A stretch of 64,000 nt of DNA from Rhyacichthys aspro (lineage: Eukaryota > Chordata > Actinopteri > Gobiiformes > Rhyacichthyidae), in the NCBI GenBank assembly GCA_036850595.1, contig CM072154.1, positions 16,437,330 through 16,501,329 on the forward strand. The letters run 5' to 3'. Below the pieces are notes generated by a model. The model saw only the letters and a program-made list of their open reading frames with translations, was not told the DNA's origin and searched no databases. The first letter of the stretch is position 1, and each line of letters begins with the position of its first letter. The position numbers and the translations under genes are program-made. Below are positions 15,001 through 27,400 of this stretch, piece after piece.

Positions 15001-16394
15001 GTTACCTGGAGTGGAGAACTGCCAGAATTACCAGTTCCGTTATGGACGTCACCCTCTAATGGAGCTTCCTCTCATGATCAATCCCACTGGTTGTGCTCGC
15101 TCTGAGCCCAAGGTCTCTACACAGTGCAAGAGGTAAAGAAGCACCAAAAGGCTTCAGAAGCTGGTCTTTATTCTTTAACTAAGTCATTAATAAATTATTC
15201 ACAGCACATGACTATTTTTCTCTTAAGGCCCCACACTCTTAATAGCACCAGTGTTTCTAAGGCATACCAGAGCACATTCACTGGGGAGCTCAACACACCA
15301 TACAGCAAGCAGTTTGTTCACTCCAAATCCTCCCAGTACCGACGCCTGAAGACTGAATGGAAGAACAATGTTTACCTGGCTCGATCCCGAATCCAGGGAC
15401 TTGGATTGTACGCTGCTAAGGATTTGGAGAAGCACACCATGGTCATTGAATACATTGGCACAGTCATTCGCAATGAGGTCGCCAATCGTAGAGAAAAGAT
15501 CTATGAATCACAGGTAATTCATCTAGATTTTCCAACAACAATGAGCTCCCTGTGGTGGATGAAAAAAAAAACTGCAGCTTGAAGAATGAAAAAAAAATGG
15601 TTTGTGGTGCATAAATACCTTAGTGAGCCTAAAGTTTGACTGGCAGTAAGGTGGTATCATATCAGTATTTGAGTGGTGCTTTTGTTGTCTGCTGTACATT
15701 TTAATCGGTATAACTAAACATTTAACATCAACACTCTGTAGACATATTGGTAGACATAGTTTGGTTGTAATTTTTTTTTACTTTGTGCCTATGTTCTGTT
15801 TGTTTAGTCTGTAGTGCTGTTTATTTTGCAAATCATATTAGTTTAGTTTTGTCTAAATTCTTTTATTAAGATATCTCTGGCTTGTCGAATGCATTGGTGG
15901 ACTTGTAATCATACAAACTATGATTTTGTGTCTTTTAGAATCGTGGCATCTACATGTTCCGCATCAACAATGAACAGGTCATTGATGCCACTCTAACAGG
16001 TGGCCCAGCTCGGTAAGAAATTAGTTCAGTTTCTTTTCTTCATATTTTCATTATGAAATGTTACCCTGGTTGTTTTTATTAACCACCTCCGTTTCTCCCT
16101 TTCCAGCTACGTCAACCACTCCTGTGCACCCAACTGTGTTGCAGAGGTTGTAACATTCGACAAAGAAGACAAGATCATCATCATTTCTAGCCGTAAGATT
16201 CCCAAGGGAGAAGAGGTGCGCTCTGTCTTATTCAATTAACCCTCTCTTTATGTTTACAGAAAGCATTCAAGTTTTTAAATATCTCCCTCTCCTTATTGCA
16301 GCTGACCTATGACTACCAGTTTGATTTTGAGGACGATCAGCACAAAATCCCATGTCATTGTGGAGCCTGGAATTGCCGAAAGTGGATGAACTAA
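1..16394 (+). CDS. kmt2d: kmt2d, histone H3K4 methyltransferase 2D (5' truncated by the window edge), 38 coding exons
   Basis: Catalytic subunit of the COMPASS-like enhancer H3K4 monomethyltransferase; nuclear. Exons: 1-62, 161-202, 291-479, 569-739, 818-940, 1081-1202, 1288-1417, 1529-1615, 1702-1779, 1875-2033, 2111-2180, 2414-2652, 2737-2810, 2940-2990, 3095-4669, 4746-4916, 5023-5156, 5252-6924, 7010-7130, 7415-7496, 7565-7631, 7707-7939, 8158-10923, 11014-11157, 11238-11402, 11508-11655, 11741-11822, 11918-12090, 12240-12364, 12456-12582, 12668-12789, 13306-14656, 14753-14889, 15002-15132, 15228-15513, 15939-16012, 16107-16215, 16302-16394. All junctions are GT-AG and phase-consistent, giving about 3,894 codons, close to the matching part of human KMT2D (5,537 aa in total). 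Order seen: HMG-box region, SP/Q-rich linkers, coiled coil, Gln-rich exon, extended PHD, FYRN/FYRC, WIN motif, SET, post-SET ending CHCGAWNCRKWMN. That tail (GAW) and the HMG/linker sequence favour KMT2D over KMT2C. The N-terminal PHD clusters lie upstream of the window. Confidence 0.96.
2414..2990 (+). other. kmt2d: kmt2d exons encoding the HMG-box-like region
   Basis: Three consecutive exons (2414-2652, 2737-2810, 2940-2990) encode the stretch that starts LSYNQRSLQRWEKDEELG and continues through KQDYPDWASRCKQIMKIWRK and KAKDNRAAQRINKAQ. This is the HMG-box-like DNA-binding region of KMT2C/KMT2D. The core is split by two short introns, one in phase 1 and one in phase 0, and all aromatic and basic core residues expected for the family are visible. 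Confidence 0.85.
5973..5987 (+). other. kmt2d: kmt2d LXXLL motif (LDDLL)
   Basis: The codons read L-D-D-L-L inside the acidic context PHLDDLLNSDEFDLLAYTDP. The same motif and context exist in mammalian KMT2D, where LXXLL motifs are listed as nuclear-receptor interaction boxes. A second LXXLL (LQKLL) is at 10780-10794. Confidence 0.75.
7561..7567 (+). other. kmt2d: tandem NAGNAG splice acceptor in kmt2d
   Basis: The intron before exon 7565-7631 ends TAGCAG. Use of the first AG gives a protein with an extra glutamine (QGEPSDS), use of the second gives GEPSDS. Both keep the frame. Confidence 0.6.
7707..7939 (+). other. kmt2d: kmt2d ultraconserved coiled-coil exon
   Basis: This exon and the start of the next encode a charged helical segment including GVHRKSRKALCAKQRTAKKA and EADAEKLKLVTEEQSKIQKQ. 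From memory of mammalian KMT2D it is almost unchanged between fish and human, unlike the Ser/Pro/Gln-rich regions on either side, so it is probably a structured interaction surface rather than a linker. Confidence 0.7.
8158..10923 (+). other. kmt2d: kmt2d giant glutamine-rich exon
   Basis: A single 2,766-base exon (922 codons, phase 0 at both ends) codes for a disordered Q/M/G/P-rich region. It carries many short CAG/CAA runs of about 3 to 6 glutamines separated by Met, Gly, His and Pro, plus SP and TP dipeptides and short acidic sumoylation-like sites (for example IKQEPRE). The mammalian counterpart has much longer pure glutamine tracts; here no run exceeds about six. The last part contains the LXXLL motif LQKLL at 10780-10794 and the conserved sequence IHNEINGHINTKLAMLEQKL. 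Confidence 0.85.
13306..14656 (+). other. kmt2d: kmt2d exon with extended PHD finger and FYRN start
   Basis: The first half is a Pro/Ser/acidic linker. From about 13,960 an extended PHD (C2HC pre-PHD plus PHD) follows: CCFCHDEGDGATDGPGRL, then HLNCALWSTEVYETQGGAL, CAFCQKTGATNSCNRLRCPN and YHFACAIRARCMFFKDKTML. From about 14,310 the FYRN module begins (RRVYIERDEVKQIASILQRG, then FRVGGLIFHAVGQLLP) and runs into FYRC (GYEATRIYWS), which is completed in the next exon at 14753-14889. In KMT2D this extended PHD is known to bind the H4 tail. Confidence 0.9.
15095..15109 (+). other. kmt2d: kmt2d WIN motif (WDR5-interaction)
   Basis: The codons read A-R-S-E-P within GCARSEPKVS, the WDR5-binding WIN motif that precedes the SET domain of KMT2 enzymes. 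It has the invariant arginine. It is the link to the WRAD module (WDR5, RBBP5, ASH2L, DPY30). Confidence 0.85.
15228..16394 (+). other. kmt2d: kmt2d SET and post-SET domain exons
   Basis: Four exons (15228-15513, 15939-16012, 16107-16215, 16302-16394) encode the catalytic domain. Visible elements are SRIQGLGLYAAKDLEKHTMV, EYIGTVIRNEVANRREKIYE, the cofactor and substrate motif NHSCAPNC, GEELTYDYQFDFEDDQ, and the zinc-binding post-SET CHCGAWNC. All catalytic landmarks of an active SET methyltransferase are present. The SET domain is interrupted by three introns, one of 425 bases. Confidence 0.95.
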
Positions 16395-19063
16395 AAGGAG
16401 AATTTCCCTCCCAAAGGTGCCAGAGAACTTGTGCGCCAAAACCTTTGAATCCATCATAGCCAGTGCATAAGCTGTTGTGAAAGACATGGAGGTGGGCTGG
16501 CCTCCATCAGTGAAAGACTAAAGCATTGACACCTGTAGCCAAAGGTATGAAGAGCATTAATCAATAAAGCAACAAACCCTCACCAACAGCAGCTTAAAGG
16601 TGGGTCTAACTCATCTTTGGACTAGTGAACCACCACCTCCTCAGCCAAAACCCCTTTCCCCTCTCGACTGTTCTCAATAAGCTTACAGTGGCTGGAAAAC
16701 AATCCTCAACATCTACCAAATTATTCTGACCTTCTACTATCAATCCTCATATTACAGAGCTCATCTGGAGCTGCAACAAAAAGCCATTTTAAAATATTAA
16801 GAATGAACTAACGATGCATTTTTATGTTTTAAGCCGGACCTATTTCCTGCCCTTTCACACTTAATCCTCACCTCCCAGAAAAGGCACTTTCCCATCTACT
16901 CATCAATGAAGACAACATGGATATTGGCTCGCTAGACAATCGTGATGTGGCTCTGTATAAGAACTACAACTGATTGATGGAAAAAGATGCAAGTTATATA
17001 AAATTTGAGATGTTATTGTTCTGTGGCTCTAGATGTTCTGACTGTGTGGAGTCCCTAAGGTGGGTTAGTTTGACCCTGTCTACCTCATTGATTTAGCGGG
17101 AAGTGACTGCTTTGTATAATAACTGTTAACTGCTACTGTGGAAGGGGGGAATGTTTTTATGGGCTTAGCCTTCTCGGACAAGCAGGGAAACTTAAGCAGC
17201 AGGTTTGCTCTATCTACTCTATGCTGACGATGATTTACAATAATGAGCCAACATAATTATTATTCATGAATTATTTATACAGATGAAATATATGACCGTT
17301 TTGATAAAATATTGCATTAAAATCACAATCAGAAGCTTAGCAGGTGTCATGTATGCCTCCAAATCATGGATATTGATGTAGCTGTTTTCTTTAAGCATTT
17401 ATAACCATGCTCTTAGCTGTGTGAAAGCACAATAACATCCACCTTTTGAGTTGCTCAAGATAGTGACGGTGTGAGTGAATGGCTCTAGGATCAGAACACT
17501 TTACACAAGACTATGAAGTCCTGAACTAACCAAGTACACATTTGCTTTTTGCTTCATACATTCAAGTTCCACAGCTGTTTCCAGCAGCGAAGTGGACGCA
17601 TGACTACTGTCCCATTTTGACGTGTTTTATTACCCACTGCTTACACTTTGAATCATGTCTCTTCCTCTCTGTTATATTTAGTGGACTGTTGATAAACTTT
17701 ACTGTAGTAAGTCTTTCTCTGTCTGAGCACAGCCTGTTGTGTTTCTACTTTCCCTAAAGCGTGCTTTTTCTAGTGGTGGTACTATCCCTTTGAGGCTGAT
17801 CAGATGGCAGGGAAAGACTTATTGAAAAAAGGGCATTTGTTTTCACTTCTATATAAGATGAATGAAATAAGTCTTTAAAGGGAGCTTTACTTAAACTCCA
17901 GTTTCTCATACTACTTCTCCTTCCCTAACCTAAAACCTCACATGATTATTAAAATGCAAATTGTACAAACTGTATATATAGTATATGCATTAGGGGACAG
18001 CAAGTCTTTATCCAGCCCCTTTGTAATCAATAAAATCAAAGTGTAGAGACATAAAATCGGAAGAAACAACCACTGGATATCATTTTAACGAAGCTGTATA
18101 TAAATATAAATATATGTAAAATGGCAAACTAATATCTTTATGTATATGAATCAGAGTGTTTTGCATTTACCTGTTTTTCTATTAGTGTTTTTGCTATAAG
18201 CCCTCAGAGACCGGTTTGTTAAAATATGTCTTCTCTTTAATCAGCATGGATGAGGGGTTGAGGGCAATACAGTTTGCAAAAAAGTTTCATGTGGAGAGTT
18301 GTTTATTAGACAGAATTCACTTCTTACATACAGCAGTACTTTGGTGCATAGCATCTGTATTTATGTAATATTGTTTGTGTTTATTTATACTACTGCTTGT
18401 TGATTATCAAAAGTTGTCCCTTAATTGGTCGCAATTGGAAATATGTACTCTTGAATGGAAAATCCTAACTCCCTAGTGCTTTTGTTTTTTATATATCTAT
18501 TTTCCCTATAGAAGTGAATGTGTTGTGAACTTGGCTCAATGTATGTTATGATGTAATACTCAGTTAACCCCATACTTAACCTGGTAATGAATTGCACTCT
18601 CAGATAATAACAGAGAACTTCTCTAAAGTGGTAGATATTGATCAAGTATCCGAAGCAGTGATATATATATTTTTGGTATGTTTCTATTTCAAGGGAAGAC
18701 CATGATGAGACATAATCCCACTCACTGGATTTTAGCCTGATAAACTTTTTAACGTTGCTGAATCTTAATTTAAGTTCTCTGCATATCTTATAATTTAATA
18801 AAGTTTGCTCAAATTTATTTTTTTTAACCTCACCTACTTTTTAAAAAGATATTGCATCTGTACAGCAGAGATACTTTTAGGGAATATGAATAAATATAAT
18901 GTTCATTTTTATTGTATGTGGCATGTTTTGTATGGATATTATTTTGAATTGTACATATTTTTGAGAACGCCAGAGGTTGCATCTCTTTATATACAGCTTT
19001 CCTCTCCCTTTCCCTGCCATCTTATTTCTTTGTCTGCTTTTGTTTCTTGTAAAGGAAAATAAA
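16395..19063 (+). other. kmt2d: kmt2d 3' untranslated region
   Basis: After the stop at 16392-16394 there is no further coding signal for about 2.7 kb. The region is AT-rich with several ATTTA elements. Canonical AATAAA hexamers are at 16563-16568, 18029-18034, 18797-18802 and 19058-19063; the last is followed by a T-rich stretch and is taken as the distal cleavage signal. The proximal ones would give much shorter alternative UTRs. Confidence 0.6.
19058..19063 (+). terminator. distal poly(A) signal of kmt2d
   Basis: AATAAA followed within about 30 bases by a T-rich downstream element (CCTTTTTATTC). It lies 2.7 kb after the stop codon. Confidence 0.55.
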
Positions 19064-19085
19064 ATGCATTTTAAATAAGAACCTT

Positions 19086-21440
19086 TTTATTCTATAATAT
19101 ACAATGTGATTTACTTAAAGAACAGGTGAATTCTCCTCACCAGCTGCTTGTCCACTGGGTTTGCTCAAAAAGGTCAGAAAAACAAAAAATCCTGAGAAAT
19201 TTAATTAGGTGGAAGGAAAAGTCTGGTTTAACTAGACTCAAAGTAACCCATACATATGATAACCAAGGCAGACATGATCACATTATTAGCATATACAAGG
19301 TAAGGCACCCCTAATATGCAGGAATTCTATTAAAATATTTATTAGTCTTTCTCAATTAGTTGGATTTGTCTGTCACTAAAACAGGTTTTTACAAAATTCT
19401 GAAAATTATGCCTTTAACCCCCAAGCATGTATTTAAAAAAACCATAAAACAGGTTAAGAAAAATGAATTTATTGTATATTATCTATGTACACTTTCAAAC
19501 TCATTTCGACAGTGATTTTGAAACCTTACTAATGAACTACATGTTTGATGGTCAAAACCAAACCGAATCATGGACAGGAGTGTTTTGGTTCAAATAACAG
19601 CAGTCTCCCATTTTACTTTTTCTCCACTACTTTCTGCGAGCCCTGTTTACAGTAGCAGCAACATTTCTGGGGTACATTGCCAATGACCTGAACAATAAAA
19701 ACCTGAATAAATCAACAGAAAATAAAAAGAGGAAGAGGACCCGATGAGCATGAGGTTCATCAACCTTAGTGCAGAGGACCCAGTGTTTGAGACAACATGC
19801 AGAATGGGTACAAAACATAATATGGAGTGTGACTCGACAACTGTGACAATTACAGAAGCCCATATGGACCTAACAGTACATAGCCCAACGATGACAACTG
19901 TCAGTGTAATACTTTTATAATCTCATCTGCAAATATACTTAGAATTAAAAAAAACATGCAGATTCACTTTACAGCAGCCTCTGAACTACATTATACATTT
20001 TACTGTCAGTAGCCGTCTTTCTTCTTGAGTAAAATTCCCATCGGCAGTGTTGTGTTCAAGGTTACAAGTCGGTCTGAAATATTCCAGTGTCAAGGAACAG
20101 AGATGTTAACCAGAGGACATACACATGAGCAGATCTGCAAAAACAAGCCCTGATAAGGACTCAAACAAGCAATTTCAAGAATAAAACATAAAAAGAACAG
20201 ATGAAAATTATCTGGATTTGTCAGTAGTACCACTGAATTTCCATAAGAAGTTAGAAAAATCCAGCAGATCTTCACAGACTGGTTAAATGACAGGTTTCTG
20301 AAAGTACCGTTCAAGCAACATCACTTCTCAAATGTCACACTGGTTTTATATACAAATCATATGTACCCAGTATCAGTAGTGTCTAAGGTAAAATTAAAAA
20401 TCATGACGTCTTTACACAAAAACATTTAAAAGACACATTTTCATTGCTTTTACATACACCTCTTATTTGCTCAGAGTGCATGATGTCACTGCCTGTCACC
20501 GTGGGTTAGGGGTACATCCGTATTTGAATTTAATGAATGCAACAAAACCTCAGTCAACTATAGTAAGGTGAAGACTTGGACTAAACTACAATATTACAAT
20601 TCATCTTACGGCTCGGGCTTGTTTTGTCTCACAGTGTTCATCAAAATGAAATAAAAAAAAATATCAACAAATAAATAAAACTCAACCAACCCATTATCCC
20701 TGCCACATTTTGAACAAACACCAGGACTGGAGCACATCCGTGATGCAATACCTGCAGGTCTCACACATGACGAGGAAGCTACAATAGAGTGCAACTAATT
20801 TCTGTTCATAAGATATTCAAGTGAGGACTAAAAAGCACAGTCGGGCTGCTCATGCTTAGTTACGGAAAGGTCGAGTAACTGTCTAATGAACTACAGCCTA
20901 TACCGAGAACGTCTTAGAAACATGCTAGTAGTCCAGACACCTTTTACACAACAACTAGAAACAGTGCTTCAGCCCCTTACTCTCACACACTGACAGCTAC
21001 ACAATGTGATGTTGCATGGGCAACTGAAGATGAAGTTAGATGAGCTTAAAACCCACAACGTGCTTCAATTTCCTGAACAAGCCAACTTTGTTGTGGGACC
21101 ATTTCCGAGAGGTAAAAAATATCACAAAAGTCCTGTCGCTGTACAGTAATAAGAATCCTGCCATGAAAAAATGAAAAAGTATGAAGATATTTAAGAGTGG
21201 TGGTGGTGCAGTGGCCTGTGGAGAAGAGGGTCAAAGGGAAGAAACACCAGGAACAAATGGGACATCAGGAGGGACGGTGCCTCTCAGTAGTTTTGGCTAA
21301 AAAGGTGAGGTAGGCCTTGTCACAACTCGGAGTGTGGCTTTAAAACTGGCAGGCTTTTTCAATTGTCTGTCTTTAGTGTTTGTTTCCTATGGGAGTGTGG
21401 TCTGGTTGTGCGTCTCCAGCGCTTTTTGCAGCCTGGACGT
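19086..21440 (-). other. acvr1b: acvr1b 3' untranslated region (probable)
   Basis: No coding sequence is seen between the kmt2d poly(A) signal and the acvr1b stop codon, so on the minus strand this is most simply a 2.0-2.4 kb 3' UTR. Minus-strand AATAAA hexamers occur at 19468-19473, 19338-19343 and 19086-19091. Use of the last would bring the acvr1b transcript to within about 25 bases of the kmt2d signal. Which site is used cannot be told from sequence. Confidence 0.45.
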
Positions 21441-24400
21441 TCACATTTTGACGTCCTCCTCTACACTGAGCTGAGACAGTGTCTTCTTGATGCGCAGAGC
21501 CGTCAATCGGGCCGCTCCATTGGCGTACCAGCACTCCCTCATGATCTTGCCCATAACACGCAGAGACTGCACAAAAAGAGGATATGAAATGTTGAAATCA
21601 CAGCCTGATTATATTTTTCTCCACAGCAATGACAATTAACATTGCTACAAAACAACTGTGGCTTTAGATGTGAATCTCTTCTGTACCTCGTAGCTCTGCC
21701 ACCAGTTGGGCACATTAGGCCGTAGTTTCTGGTCACAAACAACTTTCCTCATCTCTTCTATGGAGGGGTCTGAGGGCACCAGGTCATAGTATGGAAGCTG
21801 GTACTCTTCGTGAATACCTGCAGTACACATGGGATAAATGCTGTCACGGTTGGTAATGAATCGTCGGATTGAGGTTAAAACGAGTTGACTGAGCGGCTCA
21901 CCTCCAGCATTGCAACGACGTGCAATCTCCCAGTACACCAGGCCCAATGCATAGATGTCAGCACATTTGAAAGAATCGAAGTGTTTCATGTTAATGGTTT
22001 CATCTAAGACTTCTGGAGCCATATACCTTTAACAGACAAAGAGAGCAGTGATTAGTTACATACAGTCTTTCATATCTCTGATGTGTGTCTGTGTGTGAGT
22101 AAAAGCATGAGTGATAGTTATGGAAACATTACCTCTTAGTCCCTACGCGCTGGTTTGGAGCTATATCGATTGTGTCTGTGATGGACTCATGGCGAACTGC
22201 CAGACCAAGGTCAGCTATGGCGCACATACCGTTCTTCTTAACCAGAATATTCTTAGACTTGAGGTCACGGTGAGCGATGCCAGGTTTACCTGCAAAAAAC
22301 ACCAAAACAATGGCATTAAGAGATTAACAAGCAAAAAATACTCCCTAAAAGTGTCATGTTTATTATTGACACTCATCGTATTAGCCTCTAACATAAATGC
22401 CTGTCTCACCCTGAGTGCCAAGGATTTCCATGTGAAGATGTGCCAGTCCACTGGCAGCAGACAGTGCCAGCTTGATCATACCCTCTATAGTGACTGAGTA
22501 ACGATTTAGATAATCAAAAAGAGAGCCATGCTCATGATAGTCAGACACCAACCACAGCTGAGTCCATGTGCCATTGTCTGAAAGGGTTAAGACAAAAAAG
22601 AATGAACATGATATGGATAATTGGTAGTTACAAGAATTTTCCAAGTCTCTGTATGTTCTTTACCTTTATTGTCCGCTGCAATGAATCCCAGTATGTTTTC
22701 ATGGCGGAGCATGATTGTCTGGTAAATTTCAGCCTCTCTGAACCAAGAGCGCTCCTCTCTGGATGAGAAAATCTTCACAGCCACGTCTCCACCCCTCCAC
22801 TTTCCTCGCCACACCTCACCAAAACGTCCCTTCCCAATGATTTCCTGAAGCACGATTGTCCTAGCCACAGTTCGCTGTACAAACAGAGGCAGACCTGCAG
22901 AGGGCAGCAGAGCCACACAATAATTGATAACCATTAGAATAGAGCAGAATTATTAATGCTGTTGACAATGTCAGCCATTATATTACAGCAGTGCAATTAC
23001 AGATACGTCCTTCAGAGTGCTTTAGTGGGTGCAATATTACAGTGTTACCTTAAGTGTTTTTATGACAGAATCAAGTCTGTGAATTGATTGGTTTGCAACT
23101 GTTTTCAAATGACATTTACAAAAAGATACCAACCTGAGCCTGACCCAGAGGTGGACATATCATAGATGAGGTCTTGTAGGGTCTTGTCTTTGGCCAGGTA
23201 CAGATGGTCACAGGATGGGTCCTCTACCTCCAGCCTCTGTCTGTGGCTGTAGGCCCTCTGGTGATACTGGAACAGGAATACCCCCACCATCAGCAGCACA
23301 CAGAGCAGAAACACTGGCCCTGCGATAACTGCCACCAGCTCCACAGGCCCCCAGGAGCTTCCCGTGCCTGACCATCCCGCTTTTGTAGGAACTAAGCAGA
23401 AAAATACAGAATGTGTTAATAAAACCTCAGAGTGACTTATTGCCAGGGTTTAATGCTTGTTTGATGACTCACCTGGGACTTTCAGGTCAATACTGTTGCA
23501 GTAATCAACATAGCAGCAGTGTGTGTTGAGGAGGCCTTCAGCGCTGAGGCAGTAGAAGGGCTGCCCAGGGGGGACCAGGTTGTCCCGGTTAATACAGATG
23601 CGTACATGCTGCTCCTTGCCCTGGATGTAATACGTTGAGGCCATGCAGGCGCCATCTGTTTCACACTCATAACCTGTCTTCTCACAGTTAGTGCAGTTAC
23701 ATCGAAGGGCTGCAAGAAGGAAACATAGAAAAACTCTGTAAGTAGTCAGTCATATTCTGGACTTCACCCAGTAGGGGGCAACAAAACCCAATAATGCCCA
23801 GACATTACATAAAAACTGTTATGTTCTATACAGTCGGAGGGATTTGTGATGAGCAGACACGGCGCTCAGACGGGTCTGAAACCAGATCCTTCACTGCGGA
23901 TGAACCCAAACACACTGGGTGGAGACAGCTCTGCCCGATGGGACCAACACAGTGAAACCCAACCAGGGAGGAGGGCTTCTGCCAAATCCCCAATGCAGCA
24001 TTCTGCTCCATTCCTCTCCTCAGTCTTTTTCACACTGACACACTCTTTAAACTAATGAGACTGGAGTTTTATTGAACACTGCACACTCCAGCACAGGGAC
24101 TTATTAAACCCAACACAAAGGAACTCCTGTAGTTGTGTAATAGTGGCCTGTTTCACATGCATGTTATATTGAACATTGTGTTAAACATATATCTTCTAAT
24201 ACTGAATACTCAGCTTTACACCTTTAAACTGAACCCAAAATAAAATGCAAATGCATGGTTCATAGAACAGCATGACATTTACTGTGTTTGAAGCAGTGTT
24301 AGCACGATATTGTGATAATTATTTTTTGTATTTTGTGCTGCCATTGTTTAAACCAAAAGTCCTCACAAATCTGACACAAAGCTGGCTGTACAACCCTGGG

Positions 24401-27400
24401 AATAACAAACAACACACTGATTAAATTTGGTCCTAAATGCAATTTTGAGCATAGTACACATGCTTCTCATTTGAGGTAAGGTCGGCACAGAAAAGATTCT
24501 TACAAGGCCTGTAGCTGGATCTCTGTAGGACACTAGTTTCACATGGGAAAAGTACAGGAAAGTGCAAGTGAACAGTGGTAAATGACAAATTGTCCAAGTG
24601 ATGACAGAGCTGTGAATGAGGCGTGACAGGCCGAGAGCTGATCCTCACTCCCAACAAATGCTGGACCACTCAAGACTAATCGCTGTGGACTTAGCGAAAA
24701 CAAGACCAATGTACCAGTAACAAGCCCAGGAGGAGACACAAAGCAGAGAGGAATTTCAATCCTTATTTTATACAAAAAGAGGCTCAGCACCAATGTGTGG
24801 CTCAGAGAAAAGAAAAGCTTTGAGAAGAGAGAGGATTCTTCCCCTAATCTTTTGTGTCTTTTCCCAAGGGTTTCTTAGGAATCCTCCTGAATTCAACCAA
24901 ACTGTGTCAGATTAAACTTGAATACTTGACCTTAACAAAGAGGCCACGTCACAGTTAAAAAATTCACAAGATCACGGATTACACCATCTGCATTCAACAT
25001 TTAAGAGTCCTAAACCACAAAGCATGGTGTCATACAGGAGTGGTTTTCACTTCACTGGAAGGTTCGCTGTGTGTGGGAGCATTTTTCCTGTTTTGCGTTT
25101 CGTGTATATGCAGATGTGTCTACGCTTGTCCACTCAGCGATAACTGGAAACTAAGAACACATTTTCAGTAATTTTAGTGCGTGTTGCCTTCTCGACAGGA
25201 GGTGAGCGGGAAAGTGGCAGGAACTCTTATGGAGGGTGTCCAAATTTGCCTTTGGTTTGCATGTAGATGGAATTTCCTGCAGATTACACAAAGACGAAGA
25301 AGGCAAAGGCCAATAAGGAGAGAAAAACATGCTCAGTGCTCCATCACGTTAATCTGTTGCTTTAATAGAGCAAATACTTTTAGGTAAATAAAACAGATGA
25401 CATCAGTGGGTTACAATGCCAGACTGTGCTGTAATTCAAACTGCTCTTTTAAACACAACTGATGTTTCTCGTTTTGAGCCAAACAAATCAATTCTTCGAG
25501 AGGAAGTCTAGACAGTAGCCATTTTGATCAATCCATCTCCAAAGTAAGAGTAATGTTTTAACAAACTGCTGAGGGAGAGGATTTCACCACACTCACATTA
25601 CAAACCCTAAGCCTCTGAGGGGTTTTGTGTACCTCATTTTACTTTCATAAATTTAGTGAGATACTTTAACGGCCTCCTACAGCCTAGATTGTATCAGTGC
25701 ATCACCAGAGACCTGATAAGGACATCATAATCTGAGAAAAAGCAGATCTATCGTAGTCAATGTCTGTGTGGTGAGACAGATGGTGCACAGACCCAGAGAC
25801 ACGAGCTTAGAAACAAACTAAACATGGCGGAAATCACACACAGTTCCTTTTGGGGAGGCCATGGATGGTTTGTGGTTTACCAAGAGTTTGGTTTGTGGCA
25901 AACAGACTCTTTCGTTAAAGGCCAACTTGTGACTTTTCCTGTACGTGCACTGAAAAACAGCCACAAAACAGCTTTTACTTAAAACAGCAGCATAGTGTTT
26001 GCACAGTTTCAAGCTGGAGTGCTGCAAAGTTAGACATTGAGTACTAATATCGAGTCTAAATCCACACAGATCTGAAAAGGGCCCGAATCAAGTGGTTTTT
26101 GAGTGAACTCTGTGCTTGTATCCACATAATTGGTGGTCTTACACTGGTCCTTTGTGTGTGGATTAAGACGACATGAGGAGGGATTGGACTGGTCCTGAAC
26201 AAAGCGCAGAGGGGAGAGGGGGAGAGCACTTCTGCTGGAGCAACATGGGGGAGGGGCAGCACCGGGGACAGCCAGGGTTAACAGTAACAACTCCACTGTT
26301 TTTGGGGGGCTGCTGCTGCTGCTGCTCCGGGCCAGACAGGAGGTGGGGGGCTGGTCCCAAACTGTGCAGGGGACAATACTACAGGAAGGGGGGCAAATGA
26401 GCAGGACTTACACAGCCCCCAAGAGCGAGGGGTCTGCTGAAGTGACCAGCTGCAATCGTCATTAAAACCCAGTCTAGACTTTGACTTATAGGAGGAGGGT
26501 CCCACAGGAAAAGGGAACAGGAGGAGAGAAAAGGGAGAACAAATATGGCAGCCAGTGTGTCAAGTTCCTATCATTCCGTTCAAGTTGAGACAGGAAACGC
26601 AGACGTCGTGAGGAAGGGATTAATAAAACATTGTTGCCAAAACCAGCGTTGCCTTAAGTCAGACCAAAGTGAAAACCACAGCATAGTCTCAGTCCAAACA
26701 GCTTCAGACATTAACCCAGATTTGTGTTGAGGGTTGTGGAGGTGCTCGTACACAGAGGCCCGGTCAACACTGGACAGTGAGTAAAGAGATGTCTGCGGAG
26801 TGCAGGCAGTGGGTTACACAAACAGCGTGGGCTTCTGCAGACAGACACAGCACCATTACCAAAATGCACCCGCTGAAATTAGATCCATACAGATACCAGA
26901 CTGAGAGCTGATCAAGACGAGCAGACGCCACCGTACACACACTCAGGTGCACGCACACGCACACACTACAACCATGGCCTAATCAATGCTCAGGGAAAGG
27001 AGCAAAGTCATTACCATTGTCTGCATCTCAGGGTCGGATTACTGATCTGATTTTCAAGTGAGCTCTTTGGGGACCGAGCTACCTCTTCAAACTATCTCTA
27101 GCAACCACAAGCCCCCAGGCTGCAGCCCATCCTGTCTGCCTGTCTGTCTGCATTGGTCTGTCCCAGGCCCGTTCAAAGGCACACAGGTGTGAGCAAAGGC
27201 TTTGGATTTGATCCTGTTGGTCTCAAATTCAAAACATTACTTCTATAACGGCTCCAGTATGTTGTTGCTGTGCTGTAAGCCAATATATCTGCCATGTGAC
27301 TGCGGATTAAAAGCCCTTTAGGGCATTAGCAGATCAGAAGTACGTGCTTACTTATAGTTTGATCAGGGAGATGCAGACGTGGGTAATTTTACACCGTTTT

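Noticed and set aside
26309..26326. CTG repeat as a coding or expanded repeat
   Set aside because: Only about six units, deep in intron 1 of acvr1b, not unusual.
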